DNA of 64,000 nucleotides from Pythium myriotylum (taxonomy: Eukaryota > Oomycota > Peronosporomycetes > Pythiales > Pythiaceae). The notes below the pieces were generated by a model. It saw only the letters and a list, made by a program, of their open reading frames with translations. It did no database searches and was not told where the DNA came from. The first letter of the stretch is position 1. Each line of letters opens with the position of its first letter. The DNA lies in contig JALJCQ010000039.1 of NCBI GenBank assembly GCA_023091665.1, positions 186,001 through 250,000 of the forward strand. Reading direction: 5' to 3'. Positions 9,659 through 20,443 of this stretch are shown here, one piece after another. The translations under genes and the position numbers were made by a program.

Positions 9659-11335
9659 ATGGCACCATGGCGCACCGCGCTCTCCCGCGTGCTCTTCCAC
9701 TGCGCACTGCTGAATCTCGCGCGACGCTCGGGCTCTTCTGCCGCGCCGATCCGCATTTCGCTGACGCGACGTGCGCTGACTCCTGTCCCAACCACGCCAG
9801 TTCCGACGCCGTCGCCGTCGCCGTCGCTCGAGCCCTACGCGCCCGTGACGCCGCAGTATCTCCAGGCACAAGACCAGCGAGACGAGAAAAAAACCGCGGA
9901 TGCGTTCCGCTCGCTGCGGTCCGTCTCGACCGACAAGACTGTGCGGCTGAAGAACTACGGCAATGTACAGTATATTGGACGCGTCGCGTTCGGTAACCCA
10001 CCACAGCATTTGACGGTCGTGTTTGACACGGGCTCGAGCGACACGTGGGTGCCCGGCATGGACTGCGTCAACTGCGGCTCCCACTCGCTCTTCGACTACA
10101 CCAAGTCCACAACATTTCTCGACACGCAAGAAAAGTTCATCGATTCGTACGGCAGCGGCTCGGTGTCTGGGACCGTCGTGGTCGACACGGTCATGCTCGG
10201 CAACTATAAAGTCGACAGCGTCAAGTTCGGGGTCATTAATGACGAGACCGAGAAGCTGCAGGCATTTTTGGCCGACGGAATCTTCGGGTTGGCCTTCGAA
10301 GGGCTCGCGCAGATCAGCCGACCGACGCTTTTCACGTCGCTTGCGGTTCAAAACACAGAGATCGACAATATGTTCGCGTTCTACCTGACGCCAGACGCCT
10401 ACGAAGCCGGCTCGGAACTCCACATCGGCGGCTTTGATCTCTCGGTCGTCGGGCCCAACGCCTCGTTCCACTACACGCCAGTAGTCAAGCTGCCCGAGTA
10501 CGACTCGTACATGTACTGGACCGTGCAGATGAACCATTTCTCGGGGCGGAACTCGACGATCAACCTCTGTAAGCCGTTTTGCTACGCCATCGTGGACACG
10601 GGGACGTCGCTCATCAGCGTGCCCGAGGGCCAGTACACCGAGGTGCTCGCTGTGATCACCGACGGACTCCGCTGCGAGGACGTTGTGTGCGAGGGCGTGA
10701 GCCTCAGCGACTTCCCGACGCTCAAATTCGGCATGGTTCCCGACAACATGTTTCAGCTACAGCCGCGCGACTATGTACAGTGCATTGGATGGGGCCAGTG
10801 CCGGTTGCAGCTGCAGTCCACGACGGATGAGTGGTGGATTCTCGGAGATGTGTTCATCAAGACCTACTACACGCTCTTCGACGCGCAGAACATGCGCGTG
10901 GGCTTTGCCTGCGACGGCGAAGTGTGCACTGGCGGGCGCGGTGACATCTACGGTGGCTACGATGATTACGACCCGCTGTTCCAGGCTCTCAAGAACGCCT
11001 TCCTCATTGGCTCGTGCTTCGCAGCCGCGTGCATGTTTCTATTCGTCTTCTACATGAACCAACAAGACGAAGGTGTTGACGCTTCCGCGCCGGCTGCCCA
11101 TCCCCACCAGCGGTCTTTCAATGGCCAGAACGACCCGAAAATGCCGCTGCTCTACAACGCCGACGGCAGCGAGCCCGTGGGCGGCTACGTCGCCCCTCGG
11201 CCGACCATCGTGGACCTGAGCCAGCGCCGCTCGCCCGAGCGTCCGGCGGGCACCACGAGCTACGAGGAAGCGCGGAGAAGCTTCCAGGCGCTGCCGTCTC
11301 CGCAGTCCTACCAGCAGAGCCCAAGCTCTCTGTGA
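9659..11335 (+). CDS. Membrane-anchored pepsin-like aspartic protease (A1 family)
   Basis: Intronless, 558 residues from the ATG at 9659. A further upstream in-frame start at 9533 is not an ATG and would add a low-quality leader. The N-terminus MAPWRTALSRVLFHCALL could be a signal anchor, followed by a Pro-rich propeptide-like region. The catalytic sites are FDTGSSDTWVPG (Asp about 123) and AIVDTGTSLISVP (Asp about 313), with the usual lobe motifs DGIFGLAF and WWILGDVFIKTYYTLFD. A hydrophobic segment near residue 445-465 (FLIGSCFAAACMFLFVFYM) followed by a 90-residue cytosolic-type tail makes it a type I membrane protease. The likely location is the secretory pathway or cell surface. The substrate is unknown. 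Confidence 0.93.
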   Translation: MAPWRTALSRVLFHCALLNLARRSGSSAAPIRISLTRRALTPVPTTPVPTPSPSPSLEPYAPVTPQYLQAQDQRDEKKTADAFRSLRSVSTDKTVRLKNYGNVQYIGRVAFGNPPQHLTVVFDTGSSDTWVPGMDCVNCGSHSLFDYTKSTTFLDTQEKFIDSYGSGSVSGTVVVDTVMLGNYKVDSVKFGVINDETEKLQAFLADGIFGLAFEGLAQISRPTLFTSLAVQNTEIDNMFAFYLTPDAYEAGSELHIGGFDLSVVGPNASFHYTPVVKLPEYDSYMYWTVQMNHFSGRNSTINLCKPFCYAIVDTGTSLISVPEGQYTEVLAVITDGLRCEDVVCEGVSLSDFPTLKFGMVPDNMFQLQPRDYVQCIGWGQCRLQLQSTTDEWWILGDVFIKTYYTLFDAQNMRVGFACDGEVCTGGRGDIYGGYDDYDPLFQALKNAFLIGSCFAAACMFLFVFYMNQQDEGVDASAPAAHPHQRSFNGQNDPKMPLLYNADGSEPVGGYVAPRPTIVDLSQRRSPERPAGTTSYEEARRSFQALPSPQSYQQSPSSL

Positions 11336-12232
11336 CATGTGTCGAGATGGCTACACGCATCCATCACCAATCGGTTAGCAACCTGTCGCGCATGTCCCAT
11401 GGTGGCACGGACGGTGATGGAGCGCTTTAACGGGTACGAACCCAGTCATGCAATATTAGAGGGACTAATAACTAGAATGAGCGGTTAGTCCGCATGCGTC
11501 TAAATAAAAGATGCGTTCTCGAAGGCTTTGGGCGTGCGTGGGACATCGACAGGTGTGTGACACAGCGCCCGGCCTTCCGAATTCCACGGCGACTGAAGTG
11601 GAACTGTCCACTCGCTCTGGTCCACAGCGCGAGGGCGGCGGCGGCGCGCGGACGCGAGGCTCGCGTTTCCGAATCCGCGTGGTCTAAACCCCTCGCGCTC
11701 TCGCTTCCGATCGTTTTAGACGCCAACAGTCACGCTGGACCCTTCGCGTCCGGTTAGACGCCAACGATCCGACGCTGTGGCGTTAGAAACGCCGGCCGGT
11801 CTAACTGGCCGCCGCCTGTTTGCTGGAACCGAATGAAAAAAACGAGCCAGCGTCCAGTCGCAATCAATCCGTTACGAACCCCTTTCGACCGTAACCGTTA
11901 CGCACCCACCACCCTCCTCTCCCCTCCCAGACCCTATTAGATGTCCCAGACAGTAATCACCTCCATACAACCCCCTCTCCCACAAACCTTCCATCCCCAA
12001 TCTTTCCCACAAACTAATACTCGATGCGGTTCGATCCGGGTCTTCTATTCAGTCCCCAGCAGAGTGATGGTCGCGTTTCCCCGACCCTCTCGCGTTCTCT
12101 CCCCTCTCGCCTTATCATCACTCGCCGCTTCCACGAGCCCCCGGCGCCACCTCCGCGCCGCCCTTCGCGCCGCTCGCTCTCGGCCGCCAGCGCTCCTCTC
12201 GCCGCGCCACCGGCGCCAGTCGCTCGCTCTCC
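11336..12232. other. Intergenic region with TTAGACGCCAAC motifs
   Basis: Separates the protease from the HECT gene. Two copies of TTAGACGCCAAC lie at 11716-11727 and 11754-11765, with GTCTAAC/GTTAGAC words around them. The last 300 bases are pyrimidine-rich (CCTCTCCCACAAACC type) and probably hold the HECT core promoter. Confidence 0.45.
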
Positions 12233-14299
12233 ATGTGGTCTCGCTCCGTGCGCGACTTCGCGGCCTTCGCGCTCGCGCTGGCCGCGCAGTGCGGCGCCGC
12301 GCGCGCGCAGAGCTCGGGCACGGGCGCGCTGCCGTCGTGGCTCGCCTACGTCACGGGCGGCCTGCTCGTGGTCATCATCGTCTACTACTGCTGCCGCCGC
12401 GCGCGCTTCGACGAGAACCTCCAGCAGCCGCTGCTCGGCGGCCAGTACACGGAGGACGGCCAGCCCATGACCCGCCAAGACGTCCAGGAATCCAGCGACG
12501 AGCTGCAGAACCAGTGGAAGTGCGAGGTCTGCGACTTTTACAACAAGCCGTCGGCCAAGGCCTGCGTGCTCTGCGGCACGGAGCACGGCTTCTCGTTCCA
12601 CGGCGCGCCGCTCACGCCCAACTCGGCCGCGCAGCGCAAGCTCAGCGTCGGCGGCTCGCAGCGCAGCTTCAACCGCACGCGCTCGTTCGCCATCCGGAGA
12701 CTCAACATGCTCAACGCGCGCCAGCGAGGCGCGCGCAACCGCCAGGAATGGGTCCGCAAGGTCGGGCTCGACGGCAAGCGCTACTGGGCCAAGAAAGAGC
12801 TCGCGCTGCCCTTCCCGACCAAGGACAAAGAAACCAAGGACGCCGCGCCCGGCGGCGACGCCACGGTCGCAGCCTCCATAGCTTCCGCCACCAACACGTC
12901 GCTCAGCTCGTCGCCCGCCGACGGAGAGGTCCGCATCGACGTGGACGCGCCCGCCGTGCCGTCGTCGCCCAAGGAACTGGTGAGCCAGCAGTCGCTGGCG
13001 TTCGTGTCGCAGCTCGCCGCCACGCCGCGCCATCCGGATGGCCGCATGACTTTTAAGGAGTACCGGGAAGTCGACGCCCGCGTGGCGTCGCGAGGATACG
13101 AGATCTCGGAACAGGACCTCGAGATTCTCGAGCAGGTGGCCGCGCTGCCGTTCAAGGACAAGTACGCCTGGTTCCTCGAGCAGACGTCGGCACTCATCAA
13201 GCCCTGGGAGGATGGCCATCTCAAGATGCGCGTCCACCGTGAAAACATTCTAGTCGAGTCGATGGAGCAGCTTCTGGGCGTGCAGATGGAGCACATCCAC
13301 ATGCCGCTGCGGATCGAGTTCATTGGTGAAGTCGCTATCGACGCCGGTGGTCTCGAGCGTGAGTGGTTCGCGCTCGTCACCGAGAAGCTCTTCGACGAGA
13401 CGATCGGGCTCTTCATGTGCGCGCACGTGGACTCGCTCGCGTACGTAGTGAACCCGAACTCGGTCGAGGCCTCGGCCGACCACCTGCTTTACTTCCGCGG
13501 CGCCGGCCGACTGCTCGGTCGCGCGCTGCTCGAGGGCCAGCTGATGAAGGCCCACCTCGCACTGCCGCTGCTCAAGCACCTGCTGGGCGTGCCGATCTCG
13601 TTCTCGGATCTCGAGTTCTTCGACCAGGAGGTGTACAAGTCGCTCAAGTGGATGAAGGAGAACGACGGCGTGGATGCGCTCTGTCTCGACTTCAGCGTCA
13701 CGAACCGCAAGCTCAGTGGCGAGGTCGAGATCATTGACCTCAAGGAGAACGGCCGCAACATCCCGGTCACGGACGAGAACAAGCACGAGTACGTCTACCT
13801 GCGTCTGCGGTATATTATGCTCGACTCGTTCGCCGAGCAGCTGCAACACCTGATGGCCGGCGTGTTCGAGGTCATCCCGCAGGAGCTCATTCTCGTGTTC
13901 GATTACCAAGAGCTCGAGCTCGTGCTCTGCGGTGTGCCGTCGATCGACGTGGATGACTGGAAAGCACACACGCAGGTGTCGGACGAGCTGCCCGAGGAGC
14001 TCTTGGGCTGGTACTGGGAGATCGTCGAGGCGTTCAGCGACGAGGAGCGCGCGCGTCTGCTGCAGTTCACGACCGGCTCGTCGCGAGTCCCTGTGCAGGG
14101 CTTCAAAGCGCTCACAAGCTACGACGGCCGCATCTGCCACTTCACGCTCAAGGCCGTGCCGTACCCGGAGAACGCGTTCCCTCGTGCCCACACGTGTTTT
14201 AACCGCATCGACCTGCCGCTCTACAAGACCAAGAAGGAGCTCGAGGAGGTGCTCTCGCTCGTCATCAACATGGAGGTCACGGGCTTCACCGACGAGTAG
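12233..14299 (+). CDS. Membrane-anchored HECT-type E3 ubiquitin ligase with RanBP2 zinc finger
   Basis: Intronless, 688 residues. An N-terminal secretory signal (about residues 1-25, ending AARAQ) is followed by a membrane span (about 37-53, TGGLLVVIIVYY). A RanBP2-type zinc finger follows (Trp95, Cys97, Cys100, Cys111, Cys114; ending CGTEHG). A basic linker contains a possible degenerate WW element (EWVRKVGLDGKRYW). The HECT domain is about 325-688, with MPLRIEFIGEVAIDAGGLEREWF at its start and the catalytic Cys655 in HTCFNRIDLPLY. HECT ligases receive ubiquitin on this Cys before passing it to a substrate. The topology suggests an ER/endomembrane ligase with its catalytic domain in the cytosol. 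The large antisense ORFs over this gene are shadows. Confidence 0.95.
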   Translation: MWSRSVRDFAAFALALAAQCGAARAQSSGTGALPSWLAYVTGGLLVVIIVYYCCRRARFDENLQQPLLGGQYTEDGQPMTRQDVQESSDELQNQWKCEVCDFYNKPSAKACVLCGTEHGFSFHGAPLTPNSAAQRKLSVGGSQRSFNRTRSFAIRRLNMLNARQRGARNRQEWVRKVGLDGKRYWAKKELALPFPTKDKETKDAAPGGDATVAASIASATNTSLSSSPADGEVRIDVDAPAVPSSPKELVSQQSLAFVSQLAATPRHPDGRMTFKEYREVDARVASRGYEISEQDLEILEQVAALPFKDKYAWFLEQTSALIKPWEDGHLKMRVHRENILVESMEQLLGVQMEHIHMPLRIEFIGEVAIDAGGLEREWFALVTEKLFDETIGLFMCAHVDSLAYVVNPNSVEASADHLLYFRGAGRLLGRALLEGQLMKAHLALPLLKHLLGVPISFSDLEFFDQEVYKSLKWMKENDGVDALCLDFSVTNRKLSGEVEIIDLKENGRNIPVTDENKHEYVYLRLRYIMLDSFAEQLQHLMAGVFEVIPQELILVFDYQELELVLCGVPSIDVDDWKAHTQVSDELPEELLGWYWEIVEAFSDEERARLLQFTTGSSRVPVQGFKALTSYDGRICHFTLKAVPYPENAFPRAHTCFNRIDLPLYKTKKELEEVLSLVINMEVTGFTDE

Positions 14300-15229
14300 G
14301 AGCCCCGTCGTGTAAGCTTATTCTGCTAGGTGTAGCGTCCATCTGGAGAGAGAAGGACAGGTCCGAAAGGGTGCATATCCATTTTCCATCATGTAATTTC
14401 ACTATTCGCAAACTCCACCATTTCTCTCCACGCTTCGGGATGACCACGAGCCTGTCGTATGGATTCCATGGATTCTGGATGATCATCCTTCGGAATCACT
14501 GGACTCGGCGCATGTAACGTAGTATCCATCATGTGATAATCCACAGCTCCTCAATATCCAGAGATGGTGTCGATAGCTCCGGATCATGTGGAGTCCGTCA
14601 TCCGGATGGTGATCCCGAGTCCATCTGGACTCCCTACTTGATGATCTAAGTCCATCTCTGGACGCTTGTTATCATCCTCGGATCCCTGGACTTCGAAATA
14701 AAATCCCAGACGACGACATAAATTCCACAAAACAGATCGGTGTCGGTTCCGATCAGTAGTACAACTTAGAAGTACTGATCAGAGTAGTAATACCTTTCGG
14801 GATACTGCAAATTTGTCAGCAGTATCCCCAAAAGGGTGCTGTTGAACTCCGTGATCCGCGAGTCAACCAGAAGGAAAATCGGAAGTCGCCACAAAAAAAA
14901 ATCTGCGATTTCCTCTCTGGTAGAGATATACATGCAGTAGTCTTGTCCATTATCATGTGAGCTCATCTATAAGCATTGGTTGGGCATCCGATGCGTACAG
15001 AAGTTGGTCAGAGTTTCGTAAATTTTCATTGCTCCCGTGACGTTGCGTTGACCATAGGTGGAGCACTCAACGCCTCCCATCAAGTTGTTCACGTGTCATT
15101 CTTGCAGACCGGAGACTTGGAAATGAACGTTTTCAGGAAGTCTCTCCGGACCCGACAGTTAGTCTTCTCTCCACGTCCCAGGTTGTTCTCACTACTGTCC
15201 CCAAACGGGCACAGTCAGCTAATCTCTTG
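14300..15229. other. Intergenic region, no gene recognised
   Basis: About 930 bp of AT-richer sequence with repeated TCCATCTGGA/CTCCATCTGG-like words (14335-14690) and a small inverted repeat GATCAGTAGTAC ... AGTACTGATC at about 14752-14781. This may be a degenerate transposon, but I cannot assign it. The right end is the upstream region of family copy 4. Confidence 0.35.
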
Positions 15230-15936
15230 ATGGCGCAGTCATTTCGTGGCGACACAAGCTTCTACCTTGGCGGCGAAATGCGTCCCCACTCTTTTGAAGT
15301 CGTTTTGATGGTCGACAGCACGCTCTCCATACGGATCGAAGACCGCAAGTCCAAGCACCAGTGGTAAGAAGTCTACTACTCTCACTAGTCGGACCCTCTC
15401 ATCTCACAGACTTGCAGGAAGACTGAAGCACTGGGCCTCACGTCATTTGTGACGACTGAGTACGCGATCCCCAAGGCAAGCACGCACATGTATGCAAAGG
15501 TGAGTCTCGGTTCCTTCCCAATTGCTATACCAAGGTGCTGATGTGGCTACTGCAGCTCTTTGCAAATGCTCTCCGTGGGAACGACTATCGTCCACTCTTG
15601 TCGCCGAAAGACAACGACCTCTTGTTGACGCTCACAGTCGTTCTCGAGATGGCCACACACAACTGCACGCTCGATTTTTCGTTCACACTCCATCAAGTGC
15701 CAATCGACGGTGTTGTCTTGCTTGGGGCGCGTCTGCAAGACGTTGAGGAGGCTACGACGAGCTCGAGCACGCGAGTCCGCGAGCTGGAGACCGAGGTCAG
15801 ATCGCTCAAGGACAAGGTCCGCTCTCTCACGAATCGCCTGAACAGCATGTCGCGCGATATACGGAGACTCAACGTCAGTTATCCTCTGTCCAGATCTCTC
15901 AGATCCTGCGGCTGTGATCCCCCGCCATATCCCTAA
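15230..15936 (+). CDS. Three-exon family, copy 4 (198 aa)
   Basis: Exons 15230-15363, 15418-15499 and 15556-15936 use introns of 54 and 56 nt. The first two exon lengths (134 and 82) match copies 1 and 2 exactly. Exon 1 reads SFRGDTSFYL and ends LSIRIEDRKSKHQW. Exon 2 ends STHMYAK. Exon 3 has LLLTLTVVLEMATHNCTLDF, then HQVPIDGVVLLGARLQDVEE and a coiled coil (RVRELETEVRSLKDKVRSLTNRL). It sits just outside arm A', inside the unique block, in opposite orientation to copy 5. A GTCAGT near the end of exon 3 could be a further donor, so the last 20 residues are uncertain. Confidence 0.75.
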
Positions 15937-16517
15937 GTTGAATGGAGCAGAAGCACCACCGACACAGAATCGTGCAAAAGTTGGAGCCCATTGCGTTTTA
16001 TCTTTTTTGAGCGGAAGCGTTGGGTGTGGAGTGCAGGATCCGAACACAGAAAGTCGCGTTTTGGCTTTCCTCGAGTCTTGTGACCCCATTGTGGGCCCTC
16101 GGCTTTCTCGGCTGATAATGCGGCACTGAGTCCATGTCGAACGGCATCTTCTGAGTGGAAATCTCTTCTTCGTGGAGACAGTAGAAGGATGTTTGCTTCG
16201 AATCGGTCGGTACGAATCCTGGGAAAATGATCTTGGGATTTCTGGGCAAATAAGCCCACCCATTGTTTGTTGAACCTCCAGAGAAGAATGATTTATCTTG
16301 TTGTCTTGCTCCTATCCAAACTGATAAACCACTCGGTTCAAAATACCAGATCTCTGGCGAAACCGCGTGCAAACCAGCGAACATCAGACTACGCCTCCCA
16401 CACTCAGTTGAAGCGTTAGGATTTTTTTACAAAAAATTCAACGGAACCGTCACTTTCATCGCTCGACTGAAGCGTCAGTGCGGGTTTACTGCGAGGTGGC
16501 GAAAGACCTGTCAAAAT
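15937..16517. other. Spacer between convergent family copies
   Basis: No gene with support. It carries the 3' flanks of copies 4 (plus) and 5 (minus). Long minus-strand ORFs here lack conserved features. Confidence 0.4.
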
Positions 16518-17183
16518 TCACCTTTGGACGCCGAATCGCCTTTGACCCAGCGCTTGCTCGAAGTCGATCTGTGGGCCTCCTGATCGATTCGTGAGCTCTT
16601 GCAGTTGCCCCTTCAAGCACGAGTTCTCGTTCTCCAACTCGCTCATACGCCTCTTCATCGCTGCGCTGTTCTCTTCCAGATCGCGAACTCGTGCGGCGAG
16701 TATGTCGGTTTCCGTGAGAGGCACTTGCTTCATTGCAAGCTTGTAGTGCACCGTTACAGAGACAGACCCGAGGATGAAAGTCAGCGTGAGCGCCCGCTCG
16801 CACCCGTCTGCTCCGAGCGCACAGCTGACGCTGCCGTCGCGAAGAATTCTGTCAAAAAACTAGAGAACTGATTTGAATCGAGGGGAAAACACAAGACTCG
16901 ACAGAATGCACATACCTTTGCGTACACGTTGATGTCGAACGTGGAAATAGAATTATCGCTCGATATGAACTCCTTCGTGCCCATGTAATCACTCTGCCTG
17001 ATGCAGTTTACTCAAGTCAACCATAATCCATCAGATATTGTTCGTCTGGAATGCTCTTACCGTTGCAGCGTCTTCCAGCCAGATACGAAGCGTGTTCTCG
17101 GCGGTCGTATCGATTTTGTAGCGGTGCTGAAGCTTCGTGTCGTTGAGTGGGAGGCAGACATCGCCGTGGAACGACACAGGCAT
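16518..17183 (-). CDS. Three-exon family, copy 5 (180 aa, inverted twin of copy 3)
   Basis: Exons on the minus strand are 17183-17061, 16993-16916 and 16859-16518, the mirror positions of copy 3 (x + x' = 23756). Exons 1 and 2 are essentially identical to copy 3. In exon 3 the segment after residue 85 has accumulated replacements (for example SVSVTVHYKL against SITVMVHYEF), and the reading frame ends 32 codons earlier because the repeat stops and unrelated sequence follows (QRRFGVQR then stop). The coiled-coil core is kept (SELENENSCLKGQLQELTNR). Confidence 0.72.
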
Positions 17184-17879
17184 GGCTCTCACGTAGGTTC
17201 TTGCGGAATTGCTGAGGCGAACACATGGGCCCTCGAAGTATTCGCGACAGTTGAAAAGCAAAATCTCTACGCTTCGTCCCAAGTGACCACACAACGGCGT
17301 CGTGGGTGATTTCCACGATTCGCGATCTGTGACGAGGATTCCATGAAAGGCTCAGACCTTGCTTTAATTCCAGCCAAACGGTCTTTCAGTTTACAATACA
17401 CAGACAGAGTCCGTGCTCAAGTGTCTTCACCGGAGTCCCAGGGCGTGCGACGAGTGGCTGTGCGCAAGCCAGGGCTCACGGTCTCAGCGGGTGACACGGA
17501 CGCGATTCTGCTCTCAACTCCACTAAACCCACACATGAAGAATGCTATCGAAGATACAGTCAGGGGTTGATCTAAGCGCAGAGCGAAAAAAGCAAGCGCA
17601 ACTACTCACAAGCTACTCGGGTTTGTGGCTCTTCGTCATGCTCGTCAAGGCCACCAAGCACCAGTTCCGGAAAGATGAAAGCTTGGCTTTCAGGGCACCC
17701 AAGAGGTTATTTGTAGGTTCAGCGAGACTGGGGAAGCTCAAAGGGTGGAGCTAGATTTATCTCGTAGAAACGGATCCGATCCTGTAGTGAGGCACGGGGT
17801 CGAATGGCCAAGGTCACAGCTCCAAAAGCTCACTTCCACTTCATCCAAGCGAGTCACAAGCCAGTTCTCCACATCAACC
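17184..17879. other. Non-coding part of arm A'
   Basis: Mirror of 5877-6572: divergent upstream regions of family copy 5 (minus) and small-protein copy 2 (plus). Confidence 0.4.
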
Positions 17880-18062
17880 ATGGGCCGAAAGCAGAACAAG
17901 CAGCAGCAGGCGGCGCCCGTGGCCCAGGAACAGAAGCCCATTCCGGAGAAGAAGGGCGGCAAGCAGCAGGAGCAGCCCAAGCAGGCGGCGGCATCGGCTC
18001 CGCCTCCGGCCAAGGAACCTGAGAACAAGAAGGGCGGCGGCAAGAAGGGCGGCAAGAAGTAG
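17880..18062 (+). CDS. Small Q/K/G-rich protein, copy 2 (60 aa)
   Basis: Identical in predicted protein to copy 1, from which it is the inverted-repeat twin. The initiator-like element and AACGGATCCGATC site are at mirror positions upstream. It lies in the segment common to arms A' and B. Confidence 0.75.
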   Translation: MGRKQNKQQQAAPVAQEQKPIPEKKGGKQQEQPKQAAASAPPPAKEPENKKGGGKKGGKK

Positions 18063-18417
18063 AGAAGAGCGAGCTATCCCATACACATCTCCATGCCAAT
18101 TTTCTAAAAACATCAGCACCTCCCAGTCGGAAGTCGCTATCGCTTTGCGCACATCTGAGTCGTGTGCGGGTCAAGCGGGCTTCTTCCAGGCGGGAGCGAC
18201 TCATAAAGTCAATAAATTGCACAAACGTGACCATGCATCTCTGACTCGTCTATGCATCTGTTTGATCTCGGCTCTCTGACAGAAGTTGAAGCAAAGGCGA
18301 CCTCGCCGATCTGGACGTGATGAGACCTCTCCAAGATGGCTACATTCACCCTCTCGTTAGTGACAGCAAGTGACTGCGTCTCTTCAAGATCCACAAAGAT
18401 CCGCCGCACATGGTCGA
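18063..18417. other. Spacer before the protease
   Basis: Contains the 3' flank of the small gene and, near 18340-18417, the upstream region of the protease. The left part is the sequence shared by all three alternating copies of the arm edge. Confidence 0.4.
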
Positions 18418-20018
18418 ATGCCGTCTCTGCGTGGCCTGCGATGGCTCGCTCTGCTGCTCTGTCTCTTAACCCACGAGGCTTTCGCTCTCGTGCGGATCCC
18501 TCTCCAGAGCCCTCGACGGCCGTCGCCTCCTCACCACTCGACGCTGCGTCGACATGGCTACGCGTCGCCTCATCCGCTGGCCATGATGCAGTCTCGGGAC
18601 AGAACTCACAGCCACGGCCACCGCCACCAAAGCGCCAGCGGCAGACTGTGGTCTCACATAAGACTACGTAACGTCGAGGACTATCTCTACTCGGCCCAGA
18701 TCTCCATCGGCTCGCCGCCGCAGAACTTCTCGGTCCTCGTCGACACGGGTACGTTGGTCCCTTGTTCTCTCATCCTTTCTAAATCCACCGATGTGGTTAC
18801 CAAAACAACAGGATCCACAGATGCCTGGGTACCTGGCCAGCGCTGCTCCACGTGCGGACACCACCACCGCCACTTCGATCGACGCGCTTCCCACTCGTTC
18901 GCCGATCTCCGCGTAGCCTTCACGGGTCTCTACGGCAGCGGCACGTCCCAGGGCGACGTCGTGCGCGACACGCTCGCGATCGGCGAGTACGAGATCCCCG
19001 ACTTTGTCTTCGCGCTCATCACGAGCGAGACAGGCGACATCCCTGTGCGATCTGCTTTGATGGATATGTGGTACTGATCTCGGCTCCAAACTGACTCGAG
19101 GTGTTGTCGCTAGAGCTTCCCGACCGATGGCGTGCTGGGACTGGCGTTCCGCGGCATGAGCAAGATCCAGGACCAGCCGACGCTGCTGGATGCGCTCGCG
19201 AAGGCCTCTCCGTCGATGGACGCCGTCTTCGCCTTCCGCTTGACAACCGACGCGGACCCGCGGCCGTCTGAGCTCCACGTCGGCGGCATCGATCTCTCGG
19301 TCGTCGGTTCGCAGCCTCGCATCGCCTACTTCCCCGTGCTCACGTTGCCGAGTGCGTTTCGTTTAACGCGAGTTTTGTTGATGGAGGAGCTGACTCGAGC
19401 GTTGTCTGTTGACGTTTTGCCAGTCGACAGCGAGCTGACGTTCTGGACGCTCGCGCTCGAGAGCTTCCGCGTCGTTAGCGGTAGGCACCAAGCCCACGGA
19501 GATAGCCGCGACCTGTGCGAGCCGTTCTGCTTTGCGATCGTGGACTCGGGCTCGTCGCTCATCTACGTGCCGCCGCAGCACTACGACGCCGTGCTGGCGC
19601 TCGTGACCGAGGGCCTCGAGTGCGATCACTCGCGTCTGCAGTGCGTCGACGCCTCGCCCGACGTCTTCCCGTCGCTGTCGCTTTGCTTCGGAAACGGCGA
19701 CGGCCACGCGACGAACAGGTTCGTGCTGCGACCGGAGAGCTACGTGTCGTGCGACAGCGAGGGCAACTGCAGCATCAACCTCCTCAAGCACGGGTACGAT
19801 GATGACGGTGGTGTGGTGGTGGTGGTGGGTGAGAGCTCTGGCTGATCGTTGGGGTGATGGTGGTGGTGCATAGAGAGGAAGAAGATGGACTCTTTTGGTG
19901 GGTGCTGGGCGACACGTTCCTGCAGGCGTTCTACACGGTCTTCGACGTGGCCCAGCGACGCGTGGGCATCGCTTGTGACGCCTCGAGCAGCGAGTGCGAG
20001 CTGCCCACCGACGAGTGA
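18418..20018 (+). CDS. Secreted pepsin-like aspartic protease, five exons, copy 1
   Basis: Exons 18418-18748, 18812-19044, 19114-19351, 19424-19793 and 19874-20018 give 438 residues, with all introns GT-AG. The first intron falls inside the catalytic DTG motif (DTG|STDAWVPG, Asp about 109). The second catalytic motif is AIVDSGSSLIYVP (Asp about 308). The N-terminus is a signal peptide (LRWLALLLCLLTHEAFA). Other visible features are IGSPPQNFSVLVDTG, TDGVLGLAF, LHVGGIDLSVVG and WWVLGDTFLQAFYTVFDVAQRRVGIAC. Unlike the protease at 9659 it has no C-terminal membrane span, so it is predicted to be secreted or lumenal. The fourth intron's length (72 nt) is divisible by three, so retaining the third-to-fourth exon intron would keep the frame. 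Confidence 0.88.
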
Positions 20019-20257
20019 GGAGCGAGAGGGTTCCCAGCGCTTGAAGGAGCTCCCTCTCTCTTGACAGATGCTTTGAAGTCAGGCGAGCGTATTCATGGTG
20101 GTGATGAAGAGTATTTAATTTTTACGAAATTCAAGCATTTGACTCTCTCTGGTTGCCTTGTAAGCACACTCGCTTGAACCGCTCACAGATAAGATGTGCG
20201 CAAAGCGTGGCGTGGCTCGATGGTATGCACCAAGAGAGTTCTTCCAAGTTGCTTTCT

Positions 20258-20443
20258 CTACTTCTTGCCGCCCTTCTTGCCGCCGCCCTTCTTGTTCTCA
20301 GGTTCCTTGGCTGGGGGAGGAGCCGATGCCGCCGCCTGCTTGGGCGGCTCGTGCTGCTTGCCGCCCTTCTTCTCGGGAATTGGCTTCTGCTCTTGGGCCA
20401 CCGGCGCCGCCTGCTGCTGCTGCTTGTTCTGCTTTCGGCCCAT
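20258..20443 (-). CDS. Small Q/K/G-rich protein, copy 3 (61 aa)
   Basis: Differs from copy 1 by one more Gln in the QQQQ run and by KQHEPPKQ in the middle. It is transcribed divergently from copy 4, and the two start codons are 513 bp apart. The C-terminal KKGGGKKGGKK is kept. Confidence 0.75.
   Translation of the reverse strand: MGRKQNKQQQQAAPVAQEQKPIPEKKGGKQHEPPKQAAASAPPPAKEPENKKGGGKKGGKK

Larger units (their letters stand above)
16524..18271. repeat. Inverted repeat arm A' (partner 5485-7232)
   Basis: Reverse complement of arm A. Its right end (about 17745-18271) is shared with arm B, so the same small-gene segment appears three times in alternating orientation (5.5, 17.9 and 32.1 kb). 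Confidence 0.95.

Noticed and set aside
9407..10537. 376-codon reverse-strand ORF over the membrane-anchored protease
   Set aside because: Low-complexity shadow. The forward strand has both catalytic motifs.
12014..14191. Long reverse-strand ORFs (407 and 313 codons) over the HECT gene, and the forward-frame ORF at 11941-13056
   Set aside because: Arg/Ala/Val-rich frame shadows of a GC-rich gene. The HECT frame has full domain support.
14700..14966. Small ORFs and the GATCAGTA hairpin as a transposon
   Set aside because: No terminal repeats, target duplication or transposase motif could be linked to it.
18063..18417. tRNA or other small RNA genes in the arm-edge spacers
   Set aside because: No A-box/B-box pair with a foldable cloverleaf could be found by eye.
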